A DNA stretch of 64,000 nt. Source: CAZGUX01 sp964529305 (GTDB taxonomy: Bacteria; Acidobacteriota; Terriglobia; Bryobacterales; Bryobacteraceae). The translations under genes were made by a program, and so were the position numbers. The number at the start of each line of letters is the position of its first letter. Positions within the stretch are counted from its first letter, which is position 1. The notes below the pieces were generated by a model. The model was given only the letters and a program-made list of their open reading frames with translations. It made no database searches and was not told the DNA's origin. The stretch is taken from positions 1 through 64,000 of the forward strand of contig CAZGUX010000177.1 of assembly GCA_964529305.1 (NCBI GenBank), in the 5' to 3' direction. Shown here piece after piece: positions 17,052 through 25,482 of this stretch.

Positions 17052-19763
17052 ATGGACCGCAGAGTTTTCCTCGGCAACGTGGCCGCCACAGCGGCCCTGG
17101 CCAATCAATCCGCCAACCCTCAGCGTCGCGACCAGCAGGACCGTCAGAGCCGCGACCTTCAGAGCCGCGACCGGAAGGGAGCGGGCAACCCGGCGGGCAA
17201 CCCGGCCGGCACCCCCCCCGACCTTGTCCTGCTCGCCCTTGACCCCGACGACTTCCCCCGCCTGCGCGGCGCGGAACAACACCTGGAACCAGGGGTCAAG
17301 CACCCGCGGAATCCGATCCTGAGCCCCCGCCCCGGCCATTGGGATGGCACCCGCTGCAAGGTCTACGGAACCGTCCTCTACGATCCGGCGGACAAGCTGT
17401 TCAAGATGTGGTACAGCGGCAACACGGACACGCCCGACGCGGTGCGCCGCCGCGACGGCGCACCCCGCCACGTCGGCTATGCGTTCAGCCACGATGGCGT
17501 CGAATGGGAGCGGCCGAACCTCGGCGTGATCGAATTCAACGGGTCGCGCGAGAACAACCTGCTCGAGATCAATGCCCAGGCGCCGTGCGTATTTCTGCGG
17601 CCCGAGGAGCCTGATCCGCAGCGCCGGTTTCTCATGATCACTGAAACCGGCATGAACACCTTCCGCAACAAGATCCTCCACAGCCCGGACGGAGTCCGCT
17701 GGACTCGGGTCGAGCGGCAGCCGATTCCCAGCGTCGCCGGCGGCGACAGCCGGCAGAACTTCGGCCAACTCCACGGCAGCGCCCGCCGGATTCACGAGCC
17801 CTTCAGCATTTTGCACGATCCGAAGGAGCTGGACGCGGCCCGGCGGTGGAAAGGCTATTCGCTGCTCCACATTACGCAGAACGGATATCGGGGACGCGCC
17901 GTCGGTCTATTTCTGGGACAGGACCCGGAAAACTGGGTGGAGTACGAAACGCAACCCATCTTCAGCGCGCTCGACGGCATGGAAAGCGAGATTCACCTGC
18001 CGCACGTCACTCGGTTCCACGACACCTACGTGATGCTGTACGACGCGATGGAGCCGAACCACCACACCCAGACCGAGGTCGCTGTCAGCCGCGACGGCAT
18101 CCGCTTCCGGCGCGTCCAGGCAGGCGTCAAACTCCTGGCCAACGGCAGGCCGGGCGAGGTGGATGCGGGTAAGATCTGTGTGTCGCCGCGGGCGATGTTC
18201 ACGCACGAGGGCAAGATCTGGTGGTACTACACAGTGTCGCCGGACACCTACCAGACCGGGCCACGAGGCTTGAAGGCCAATCCGTGGTATCGCTACACGG
18301 CGCTGGCCCAGTGGCGGGAGGACGGGTTCGCGTCGCTTCGGCCAGCTTCCGGCGCGGACAACGCCCAAATCGAGTCACGGTCCCTCGAGATGAAGGCAGG
18401 CGGTCCTTTGGAACTTTGGCTGAATGCGATCGCCCCGGCGGTAGGCGGCGGCCTGCGCGTCGAGTTACTGGATACCGCGGGGAAGACGATCGCCCAGGGA
18501 AAGCCGTGGGTCGGCGACCACCTTCGCGGCTCCGTAGAGTGGGCCGGCGACGCCCCCTTGGTTCGATCAGGCCAAACCGTGGCCCTGCGAATCAGTTGTT
18601 CCAACGTGGCCGCGCGTGTGTACGCCGCCGGACTTCGCGGGGCGGCTCGAACGGAAGCCCCGGCCATCGTGACCAAGCCTGCCGCCGATCCCCGCGTCCG
18701 GTGGACTTTCCGCGCCGAAGCGAAGATCACCGCGCCGCCGGTGGTCGAAGGCGACACGCTGTATCTCACGTCCTGGGACCAGCATCTCTACGCCATCGAT
18801 CGGGGCAGCGGCGCCCTCCGGTGGAAGCAGCGGACTGGCAACTCCATCACGACGTCGCCCGTGGTCGACAAGGGTTCGGTCTACACCGCCTCCCGCGACG
18901 GGAACCTCTATGCGTTCGATCGCGCCAAGGGGGCTCTTCTATGGAAGACTCCGGTCTCGACCGGGCGGATGACCGCGTCGACCAACACGTCCTGGGTGGA
19001 TTGCTCGCCCGCCGTCGGCGAGTTCACCTGCGGCGCCTTGCCCGGGGAAGAAGCGCCGCGACGCCTGTTCATCGGGTGCCACAATCGCGACCTGCACGCG
19101 TTCCAGTTGAACGACGGCGCGGAAGTGTGGCGGTTCCCCACCTACAACTGGATTCTCGGTCAGCCCGCGGTCGCGAACTACCTGGTGTACTTCGTCTCGC
19201 TCGACGGGCGCATCTGTGCCGTGGACGCCCGCTGCGGAGCGCTCGCGTGGCAGTACCGCGTGGGGAAATACGTGCGATATGCGCCGTCGATCGTTGCGGG
19301 AAGCATCGCCAATGAAGGGGTCGCCGGAACGCCGCTGGTGGACCACGAGACGGTGTATTGCGGCGCGGACGACGGGTTCCTTTACGCGTTGGACGCCCGC
19401 ACCGGCGACGAGCGGTGGGCCTATCAGACCGGCCAATGGATCTGGGGCCGGCCGCTCCGGATGGGAGACGTGCTGGTGATTGCCTCTGCCGATGGTGTGG
19501 TCCACGGCGTGGACGCGGAAAGCGGACGGAAGATCTGGCAGCGTGCCGCCGGCAACGCTCTGTATGCCGATGTTGTTCGTTCAGGCAAGTGGGCGTTGGC
19601 GACCTCCACCAGCGGGACGCTCCTGGCCCTAGCTCCGGAGACCGGTGATGTGGCGTGGACCTTTCGGGCCGAGTCGGGCGTTCGGGCCGCTCCGGCGGTC
19701 GGTCCCGAGGGTTCGATTTGCCTGCCCACCTGTGGTGGCGTCCTATACGCTCTCCAGGCCTAA
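17052..19763 (+). CDS. GH32/43-like propeller fused to a PQQ-type propeller
   Basis: 903 residues. Tat-like leader (DRRVFLGNVAAT), then a low-complexity linker (residues 24-56, rich in Arg, Asp, Gly, Pro), a GH43-like five-bladed propeller (about 57-430, motifs KLFKMWYSGNTD and GYAFSHDGVEWERPN), a beta-sandwich (about 430-540), and a C-terminal PQQ/YVTN-style propeller with repeated units of the form LYAIDRGSGALRWK, LYAFDRAKGALLWK, LYALDARTGDERW. It is the last gene of the aldolase operon. The fusion suggests glycan recognition coupled to a second binding or redox propeller; whether PQQ is bound is unknown. Part of the linker is encoded by a copy of an intergenic repeat. Confidence 0.7.
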   Translation: MDRRVFLGNVAATAALANQSANPQRRDQQDRQSRDLQSRDRKGAGNPAGNPAGTPPDLVLLALDPDDFPRLRGAEQHLEPGVKHPRNPILSPRPGHWDGTRCKVYGTVLYDPADKLFKMWYSGNTDTPDAVRRRDGAPRHVGYAFSHDGVEWERPNLGVIEFNGSRENNLLEINAQAPCVFLRPEEPDPQRRFLMITETGMNTFRNKILHSPDGVRWTRVERQPIPSVAGGDSRQNFGQLHGSARRIHEPFSILHDPKELDAARRWKGYSLLHITQNGYRGRAVGLFLGQDPENWVEYETQPIFSALDGMESEIHLPHVTRFHDTYVMLYDAMEPNHHTQTEVAVSRDGIRFRRVQAGVKLLANGRPGEVDAGKICVSPRAMFTHEGKIWWYYTVSPDTYQTGPRGLKANPWYRYTALAQWREDGFASLRPASGADNAQIESRSLEMKAGGPLELWLNAIAPAVGGGLRVELLDTAGKTIAQGKPWVGDHLRGSVEWAGDAPLVRSGQTVALRISCSNVAARVYAAGLRGAARTEAPAIVTKPAADPRVRWTFRAEAKITAPPVVEGDTLYLTSWDQHLYAIDRGSGALRWKQRTGNSITTSPVVDKGSVYTASRDGNLYAFDRAKGALLWKTPVSTGRMTASTNTSWVDCSPAVGEFTCGALPGEEAPRRLFIGCHNRDLHAFQLNDGAEVWRFPTYNWILGQPAVANYLVYFVSLDGRICAVDARCGALAWQYRVGKYVRYAPSIVAGSIANEGVAGTPLVDHETVYCGADDGFLYALDARTGDERWAYQTGQWIWGRPLRMGDVLVIASADGVVHGVDAESGRKIWQRAAGNALYADVVRSGKWALATSTSGTLLALAPETGDVAWTFRAESGVRAAPAVGPEGSICLPTCGGVLYALQA
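17162..17182 (-). repeat. Dispersed 21-base repeat inside coding sequence
   Basis: The 21 bases here are the exact reverse complement of the repeats at 47743-47763 and 47844-47864 (GCTCCCTTCC...CGCGGCTC). A shortened copy of the first part lies just upstream. Here it encodes part of the Arg/Asp-rich linker of the propeller protein. Confidence 0.75.
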
Positions 19764-19770
19764 GGTCTGC

Positions 19771-19813
19771 TTCGCCGAATTGGGGGACAAGCCCCGGTGT
19801 TATAATCGGCGAA
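19771..19813 (+). promoter_or_regulatory. Nested inverted repeat overlapping a TATAAT box
   Basis: TTCGCCGA (19771-19778) pairs with TCGGCGAA (19806-19813), enclosing GGGG-GACAAG-CCCC and a perfect TATAAT at 19801-19806. The start codon of the next gene is at 19819 with no ribosome site. It may be a promoter with operator, with near-leaderless translation, or a hairpin ending the upstream operon. No convincing -35 box was found. Confidence 0.4.
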
Positions 19814-19818
19814 CATCC

Positions 19819-21171
19819 ATGCGCCTCGGACGACTCTGTATCGGCCTGGCGGCAGCGACCTCGCTCCTCGCTGAGCCCAGCTATTACCGCGACATTCGCC
19901 CGATTCTCCAGAAGAACTGCGCCGGCTGCCATCAGCCGTCGTCGAAAGCGTCGGGTCTGGATCTCACTACCTTCGCCGCCTTCAAGTCCGGCGGCTCGCG
20001 GGGCGGCGCGTTCGTCGCCGGCCAACCCGCCGAAAGCCTGATCATCAAGTACCTTACGGGTGCGATGAAGCCCGTGATGCCATTAGGCGGAGCGCCGTTG
20101 CCGCCCGAACAGATCGCCACAGTCCGGGAATGGATCACGGCTGGCGCGCGGGATGATACGCCCGCTTCCGACGGCGCGATCTCCAGCCAGCCGACGGTCT
20201 ATCACCAACCGCCGGTGATCACGGCCTTGCGGTTCTCGCCCGATGGCAAGACCTTGGCTGTCTCCGGGAATCGCGAGGTGCTGCTGCACAATGCCGACGG
20301 CTCGGGCCTGATCCGCCGGATGCAGGGCCAGGCCGAGCGAATCCTGGCGGTCGACTTCTCCAGGGACGGCAGCCTGATGATCGCCGGGGGCGGGACGCCC
20401 GCGCGATTCGGCGAAGTCCAGTGGTGGGATCCGCGTTCCGGCAAGGAACTGCGCAGCGCCGAAGTCACGTCCGACACGGTGTTTGGCGCTTCGCTCGCTC
20501 CGGACGCTTCCCGGGTGGTGGTGGGGGCAACCGACAACACGGTTCGCATCCTTGATTCGAAAACGGGCAAAGAACTTCATAAGGTCGGCAGCCATGAGAA
20601 CTGGGTGCTGGCCACCGTGTTCGGAGTCGACGGCAAGCGCTTTGTTTCGGTCGGCCGCGATCGTGCGGCCAAACTGATGGACGCCACTCAGGGACAGTTT
20701 CTGGAAAACGTGAATGCGCTGAAGACCGAACTCGGCGCGGTAGCACGCCACCCTCAGCGAGATGTTGTGGTCATTGGCGGCGAGGATCGATACCCCTACG
20801 TGTACATGATGGATCGCCCGCGCAACCTGAAGGTCGGCGACGACGCGACGCTCATCCGCCGCCTGGAACGGCAGGACGGCGCGATCTTCGCGCTCGACTG
20901 GTCGGCCGATGGAAAGCGGATCGCCGTCGCGGGGGCTTCGCCCAACGTCACCCTGTATGACGGGGACAGCGGGAGTCGCCTCACCACCTGTTCCGGTCAC
21001 AGCGCCGGCATCTACACGATTGCGTTCTCGCCGGACGGCGCCCACCTGGCGACCGGCGGCTTTGACGGCACCGTCCGCATCTACAATGCGGCCAACTGTT
21101 CACTCGAAAAATCATTCATCCCCGTGCCCGTCGTACCGGGCGGAGGGACTTCCGCGGGAGGTGGTCAATGA
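19819..21171 (+). CDS. Exported cytochrome c-like/WD40 propeller protein (locus 2)
   Basis: 450 residues from the ATG at 19819. Signal peptide (RLCIGLAAATSLLA), then a PSCyt1-type cytochrome domain with CxxCH at Cys34, Cys37 and His38 (NCAGCHQP), followed by a WD40/YVTN-like propeller (about 130-435) with repeated blades (ITALRFSPDGKTLAVSG, IYTIAFSPDGAHLATGG). This domain order is common in Planctomycetes and Acidobacteria and is thought to act outside the cytoplasm. It opens a four-gene run to 26949; its stop overlaps the next start by four bases. Confidence 0.82.
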   Translation: MRLGRLCIGLAAATSLLAEPSYYRDIRPILQKNCAGCHQPSSKASGLDLTTFAAFKSGGSRGGAFVAGQPAESLIIKYLTGAMKPVMPLGGAPLPPEQIATVREWITAGARDDTPASDGAISSQPTVYHQPPVITALRFSPDGKTLAVSGNREVLLHNADGSGLIRRMQGQAERILAVDFSRDGSLMIAGGGTPARFGEVQWWDPRSGKELRSAEVTSDTVFGASLAPDASRVVVGATDNTVRILDSKTGKELHKVGSHENWVLATVFGVDGKRFVSVGRDRAAKLMDATQGQFLENVNALKTELGAVARHPQRDVVVIGGEDRYPYVYMMDRPRNLKVGDDATLIRRLERQDGAIFALDWSADGKRIAVAGASPNVTLYDGDSGSRLTTCSGHSAGIYTIAFSPDGAHLATGGFDGTVRIYNAANCSLEKSFIPVPVVPGGGTSAGGGQ

Positions 21172-23258
21172 GACTCGTCCTGATTTTCGCGGCGGCCTGC
21201 ACGCTGGCCGCGGCGCCTCCGGTCATCACCGACTTCCAGCCCCGAGGCGCCCAGAAGGGTCGTCCCTTTACCCTCACGTTCGCGGGCCGGAACCTCACCG
21301 ACGTTCTGCGGCTGCATTCGACCATGGCCGCGTCGTTCACTCCGATGGCTCCCGAGAAACCGCCGGGCATGATGCTGGAAGGCCGCTACGCTTCGTTCCT
21401 GGTCGAGCCGAAAGCCGATCTGGCGGTTGGGGTCTACCCGGTACGCGTGGAAACCGCCGATGGCATTTCCAATGTCCTACTCTTCCCCATCGGCGCATTT
21501 CCGGAGATCAGCGAGGACGAGTCGCAGCCCGGCTCGCTCCCCAATCGCAACGACTCCATCGAAACGGCCCAGACGCTCGGGTCCACCCCGCTGACGGTGA
21601 ACGGCACACTCCGGGGCGCCGAGCGCGACGTCTATCGGATCTATGCCAAGGGCGGCGAGAAGCGCGTGTTCGAAGTGGAAGCCCGCCGCGTCGGGTCGGC
21701 GATTGACCCGGTGATTCGCGTACTCGACCAGTCCGGCAAAACTCTGGCCCGTGGCGAAGACACGCCCTTGCTTGGCCTTGACCCCCGCGTGGAAATGACG
21801 TTTCCGCGCGAGGGCTATTATTACCTCGAAATTCACGATGCCCGTTTCAGCGCGCAGGGGGCGAATTCGTATCGCCTGAAAACCGGCAGCTACGCGTACG
21901 CGCGCGATTTGTTCCCGCTGGGCGGCAAGAAGGGCGAGACGGTCGAAGTCTCCCTCGGCGCCGGGCAGAAGGTGGTTGCCGACCTGAAGAATGTCAACGC
22001 GAAGGCTCCGTCGACTTTTGTGAACGTGCCCGATTCCCCCACACTGCCCCTGTTGTTCGATCTGGGCGCCAATCCGGAGGTGGTGGAACCGGTGACCTCG
22101 CCTCTTCAGGCGCCGGTGACGGTGAACGGGAGGCTGAGCAAACCGGGCGAAGTCGACCAGTTCACGTTTGCGGTGAAACCGGGCGACGACCTGATTTTCG
22201 AGATCCGCGCGCGGGAACTGGGCACCTCCAAGTTGATGGCGGTGTTGAGCGTCAAAGACGAGAAGGGCAAGGAACTCGCCCGCGGCGGCGATGAGGCTCT
22301 GCCGGACGACTTCTTTAGCGTCTCGTCCAGCAAGACGTCCGGCGACCCGTATGCGGCGGTGAAGGTCCCGGCTGGTGTTTCGACCGTCACGGTGTCGATC
22401 GAAGATCTGGCTCTCCGCGGAGGAGTGAACTACGCTTACCGCCTTGTCGCGCGCCGCGAGTCGAACGATTATTCGCTTTCACTCGATATCCCCTATATCA
22501 ATATCCCGGCGGGCGGATCTGTTGCCGTGCCGGTCACGGTCCGCCGCAAAGGCTACCTGGGCGCGTTGAAACTGAGAGTGCTCAACGTCCCGAAAGGTCT
22601 CATCGCCGAGGGCGGGTCGGTTCCGGCGCTGACGCCGACGGTGATTCAAGGAAATCGGATCTCCAGCGTGAAAGGGGTCGTCTTGCTTACGGCGGAACCG
22701 GGTGTTCGTATCGAAGCGGGCGAACTGACAATCGAGGGCGTGGCGCAACTGGCTGACGGCACCACCGTCATCCGGAAGGCCGAAGGACCGGGAATGCAGG
22801 TTGCCGTTGCGGGCGCCACCACGCAAGGCGTCGTCGACCGCCAGCGCCCGTTGAACGCCCCGTGGCTGGGCCAGGAATTGCCGGCGGCGGGAACCCGCCC
22901 GCTGCCCGTCAAGCTTGCCATCGAATTGACCAGCACCGTGCGCAAGGATGCGGGCGACGAATTCCGCTTCCGGTGGAAATGGAGCGGCCAAGGCGTGACC
23001 TTTCCCGAGACCGTGACCACCAACATGGTGAGCGCGGCCGACGTTCGCGCCATCGAAATGAAACAGGACCCGAAAGATCCCTCGACCGGGACCTTCCTGA
23101 TCACCACCACCAAACTGACGCTGCCCGCGCCCTATGACATGTACGTCACTGGCCGCGTCATGATCGACGGCCAGCAGGAAGAAGTAGTGTCGCGGCCGAT
23201 CGTGGTTGTCGTAGAAGAGGCCAAGACGAATGCTCCCACGACTGCTTCTGGCAGGTAG
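21168..23258 (+). CDS. Exported PPC-domain/Ig-like protein (locus 2)
   Basis: 696 residues. Signal peptide RLVLIFAAACTLAAA, then an IPT/TIG-like Ig fold (GAQKGRPFTLTFAGRNLT), then at least two PPC (prepeptidase C-terminal) domains, seen as DVYRIYAKGGEKRVFEVEA and DQFTFAVKPGDDLIFEIRA, followed by beta-rich regions. No catalytic motif is visible, so it is likely an adhesive or binding partner. It overlaps the previous gene by four bases and the next by 29. Confidence 0.75.
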   Translation: MRLVLIFAAACTLAAAPPVITDFQPRGAQKGRPFTLTFAGRNLTDVLRLHSTMAASFTPMAPEKPPGMMLEGRYASFLVEPKADLAVGVYPVRVETADGISNVLLFPIGAFPEISEDESQPGSLPNRNDSIETAQTLGSTPLTVNGTLRGAERDVYRIYAKGGEKRVFEVEARRVGSAIDPVIRVLDQSGKTLARGEDTPLLGLDPRVEMTFPREGYYYLEIHDARFSAQGANSYRLKTGSYAYARDLFPLGGKKGETVEVSLGAGQKVVADLKNVNAKAPSTFVNVPDSPTLPLLFDLGANPEVVEPVTSPLQAPVTVNGRLSKPGEVDQFTFAVKPGDDLIFEIRARELGTSKLMAVLSVKDEKGKELARGGDEALPDDFFSVSSSKTSGDPYAAVKVPAGVSTVTVSIEDLALRGGVNYAYRLVARRESNDYSLSLDIPYINIPAGGSVAVPVTVRRKGYLGALKLRVLNVPKGLIAEGGSVPALTPTVIQGNRISSVKGVVLLTAEPGVRIEAGELTIEGVAQLADGTTVIRKAEGPGMQVAVAGATTQGVVDRQRPLNAPWLGQELPAAGTRPLPVKLAIELTSTVRKDAGDEFRFRWKWSGQGVTFPETVTTNMVSAADVRAIEMKQDPKDPSTGTFLITTTKLTLPAPYDMYVTGRVMIDGQQEEVVSRPIVVVVEEAKTNAPTTASGR

Positions 23259-25395
23259 CGTCCTCGCTGTCTGCGCCACCGCCGCGGATCCGCGCGTGAC
23301 GTTCCTGCGGGATGTCGCGCCGATTCTCAACAAATCCGGCTGTACGTCCGGTCCGTGTCACGGCGCGGCCAAGGGGAAGAACGGATTCAAGCTGTCTCTG
23401 CGTGGCTACGATCCGCGGTTTGACTACGAGGCATTGCTCTACGACCTTTCGGGCAGACGATTCAATCGCGCGGAACCGGGCAAAAGCCTGATGCTCGCCA
23501 AACCGACCCAGGAAGTGGCCCACGGCGGCGGTCTCCGATTCGAGGCCAGTGCTGATTACTACAAGACCATCTATCAGTGGATCGCGCAGGGCGTGCCCTT
23601 CGGCGATCCCGAGAAGGATTCGGTCACGGCGCTGGAGGTGGAGCCGAAGGAGATTTTCATGCCCAAGCCGGGCGAGACGGCGCAGGTGAAGGTCGTGGCT
23701 ACGTACAAAGACGGCCAGAAGCGCGATGTCACTCGCGATGCCACCGTCGAGTCCAACACGCCGGACCTGGCCACCGTCGACGCCAAGTCGCTGGTGAAGG
23801 GCGAACGCATTGGCGAAGCGACCTTGATGGTCCGGTACCAGGGGAAATTCTCCACCATCCCCGTCACGGTCTTGAACCCGAAGGCGGGCTTTGCCTGGCA
23901 GTCGATGCCGCAGCACAATTTCATCGACCAATTGAACGATGCCAAATTGCAGAAGCTCAAGCTCCAGGCCTCGGCCGTCGCCGACGATACCACCTTCCTC
24001 AGGCGTGCAACGCTCGATCTCACCGGACAGATCCCGACGGTGGACTTGGTTCGCGCGTTTCTGGCGGACCCCACTCCTTCGCGGGTCAAGCGCACCAAAC
24101 TGATCGACAAGCTGATCGCCAGCCCGGCCTATGTCGACCATTGGACGGTGAAGTGGGGCGATCTGCTGCAGTCGAGCCGCAAGTATCTCGGCGAGAAGGG
24201 CGTCTACACGTTTCGCGAGTGGATCCGCGATTCCATCACCGCCAACAAGCCGTACAACAAGATGGTGCACGAACTGCTGACCGCGCGCGGCAGTTCCTAC
24301 GACGAACCCGCGGCCAACTATTTCCGCGTCACGCGGGAAGCCAAGCCGACCATGGAGAAGACCACTCAGGTCTTCCTGGGCGTGCGCATGGTCTGCGCCC
24401 AGTGCCATGACCATCCGTTCGAGCGCTGGACGCAAAATCAGTATTACCAGATGGCGGCCTTCTTCTCCGCGGTCGGCCTGAGGGCAGGGTACGAAGTGGG
24501 AGAGGAGATCATCTTCGACCAGCGGGCCGAGTACGAGATGAAGCATCCCAAGGATGGCCGGGTGGTGAAGCCCGAGTACCTCATCGCCTCGACCCGGCCG
24601 GTGCCGATTCCGTCCGGCCAGCGCCGCCGCGATGCCTTGGCCGACTGGTTGGTTTCGAAAGAGAATCCGTTCTTTGCCAAAGCGGTGGTTAACCGGGTAT
24701 GGAGCTACTTCCTGGGCAAAGGCATCATCGATCCGGTGGATGATATCCGCGCGTCGAATCCGCCCTCGAATGCCGCGCTGCTGGACGCGTTGACCGGCGA
24801 TTTCGTGAAGAGTAACTTCGATCTCCAGCACCTGATGCGCACGATCGCCAATTCGCGAACGTATCAGACCGCGTTCCTGACGAACGAGTGGAATGCCGGC
24901 GACGCGAACAACTTCTCGCATGTCATCCCGCGCCGCATGAGCGCCGAGCAGTTGATGGACGCGGTCGCGTTGGCCGCGGGAGCGCGGCCGGCCTTCCCGG
25001 AGGTACCGCCGGACACGACGGCTTCGCAGGTGCCCGACCCGCACGTGGGTAAGGAAGGCTTCCTCGATGTCTTCGGGCGTCCGGGCCGCGAGTCGGCGTG
25101 CGAGTGCGAGCGCCGGGCGGACTTCAGCCTGCCGCAGGCGTTGAACCTGGTGAATGGCAAGACCATCTCGGATGCCGTGGCCGATCCCAAAGGCCGCGTG
25201 ACGAAATTGATCCTGAGCGGTAAGCCGGACGCAGCCATCGTCGAAGAACTCTATCTGGCGTCCTTGAGCCGTATGCCGTCAAAAGAGGAAGCCGACCGCG
25301 GTGTCAAGTACATGGCCGCGGGTCCCAGGACCGCGCGCGCCCAGGATCTGCTGTGGGCGCTGTTGAACAGCAAGGGCTTCTTGTACATCTACTGA
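23230..25395 (+). CDS. Cytochrome-like/Ig-like/DUF1549-DUF1553 exported protein (locus 2)
   Basis: 721 residues, starting 29 bases inside the previous gene. Signal peptide LPRLLLAGSVLAVCATA. The cytochrome-like domain has an unusual CX4CH spacing (Cys38, Cys43, His44: CTSGPCHG) where CxxCH is normal. A Big_2-like Ig domain follows (about 140-225, MPKPGETAQVKVVATYKDGQ in its first half), then DUF1549 with CAQCHDHPFERWT and DUF1553 (NPFFAKAVVNRVWSYFLGKG). Partner of the DUF1501 protein downstream. Confidence 0.85.
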   Translation: MLPRLLLAGSVLAVCATAADPRVTFLRDVAPILNKSGCTSGPCHGAAKGKNGFKLSLRGYDPRFDYEALLYDLSGRRFNRAEPGKSLMLAKPTQEVAHGGGLRFEASADYYKTIYQWIAQGVPFGDPEKDSVTALEVEPKEIFMPKPGETAQVKVVATYKDGQKRDVTRDATVESNTPDLATVDAKSLVKGERIGEATLMVRYQGKFSTIPVTVLNPKAGFAWQSMPQHNFIDQLNDAKLQKLKLQASAVADDTTFLRRATLDLTGQIPTVDLVRAFLADPTPSRVKRTKLIDKLIASPAYVDHWTVKWGDLLQSSRKYLGEKGVYTFREWIRDSITANKPYNKMVHELLTARGSSYDEPAANYFRVTREAKPTMEKTTQVFLGVRMVCAQCHDHPFERWTQNQYYQMAAFFSAVGLRAGYEVGEEIIFDQRAEYEMKHPKDGRVVKPEYLIASTRPVPIPSGQRRRDALADWLVSKENPFFAKAVVNRVWSYFLGKGIIDPVDDIRASNPPSNAALLDALTGDFVKSNFDLQHLMRTIANSRTYQTAFLTNEWNAGDANNFSHVIPRRMSAEQLMDAVALAAGARPAFPEVPPDTTASQVPDPHVGKEGFLDVFGRPGRESACECERRADFSLPQALNLVNGKTISDAVADPKGRVTKLILSGKPDAAIVEELYLASLSRMPSKEEADRGVKYMAAGPRTARAQDLLWALLNSKGFLYIY

Positions 25396-25407
25396 TTCCC
25401 GGGTGGA

Positions 25408-25424
25408 GCCGGTCTCCGACCGGC
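25408..25424 (+). repeat. Short intergenic hairpin
   Basis: GCCGGT-CTCCG-ACCGGC lies in the 87-base gap inside locus 2. Similar GGTC/GACC hairpins occur after 26949 (26953-26967). They may be processing sites or REP-like repeats. Confidence 0.45.
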
Positions 25425-25482
25425 AGCCCGGCGCCACTGGGGACCTGGTTCCTGATACAGTGTTCTGAACGGAGAAGATCGC

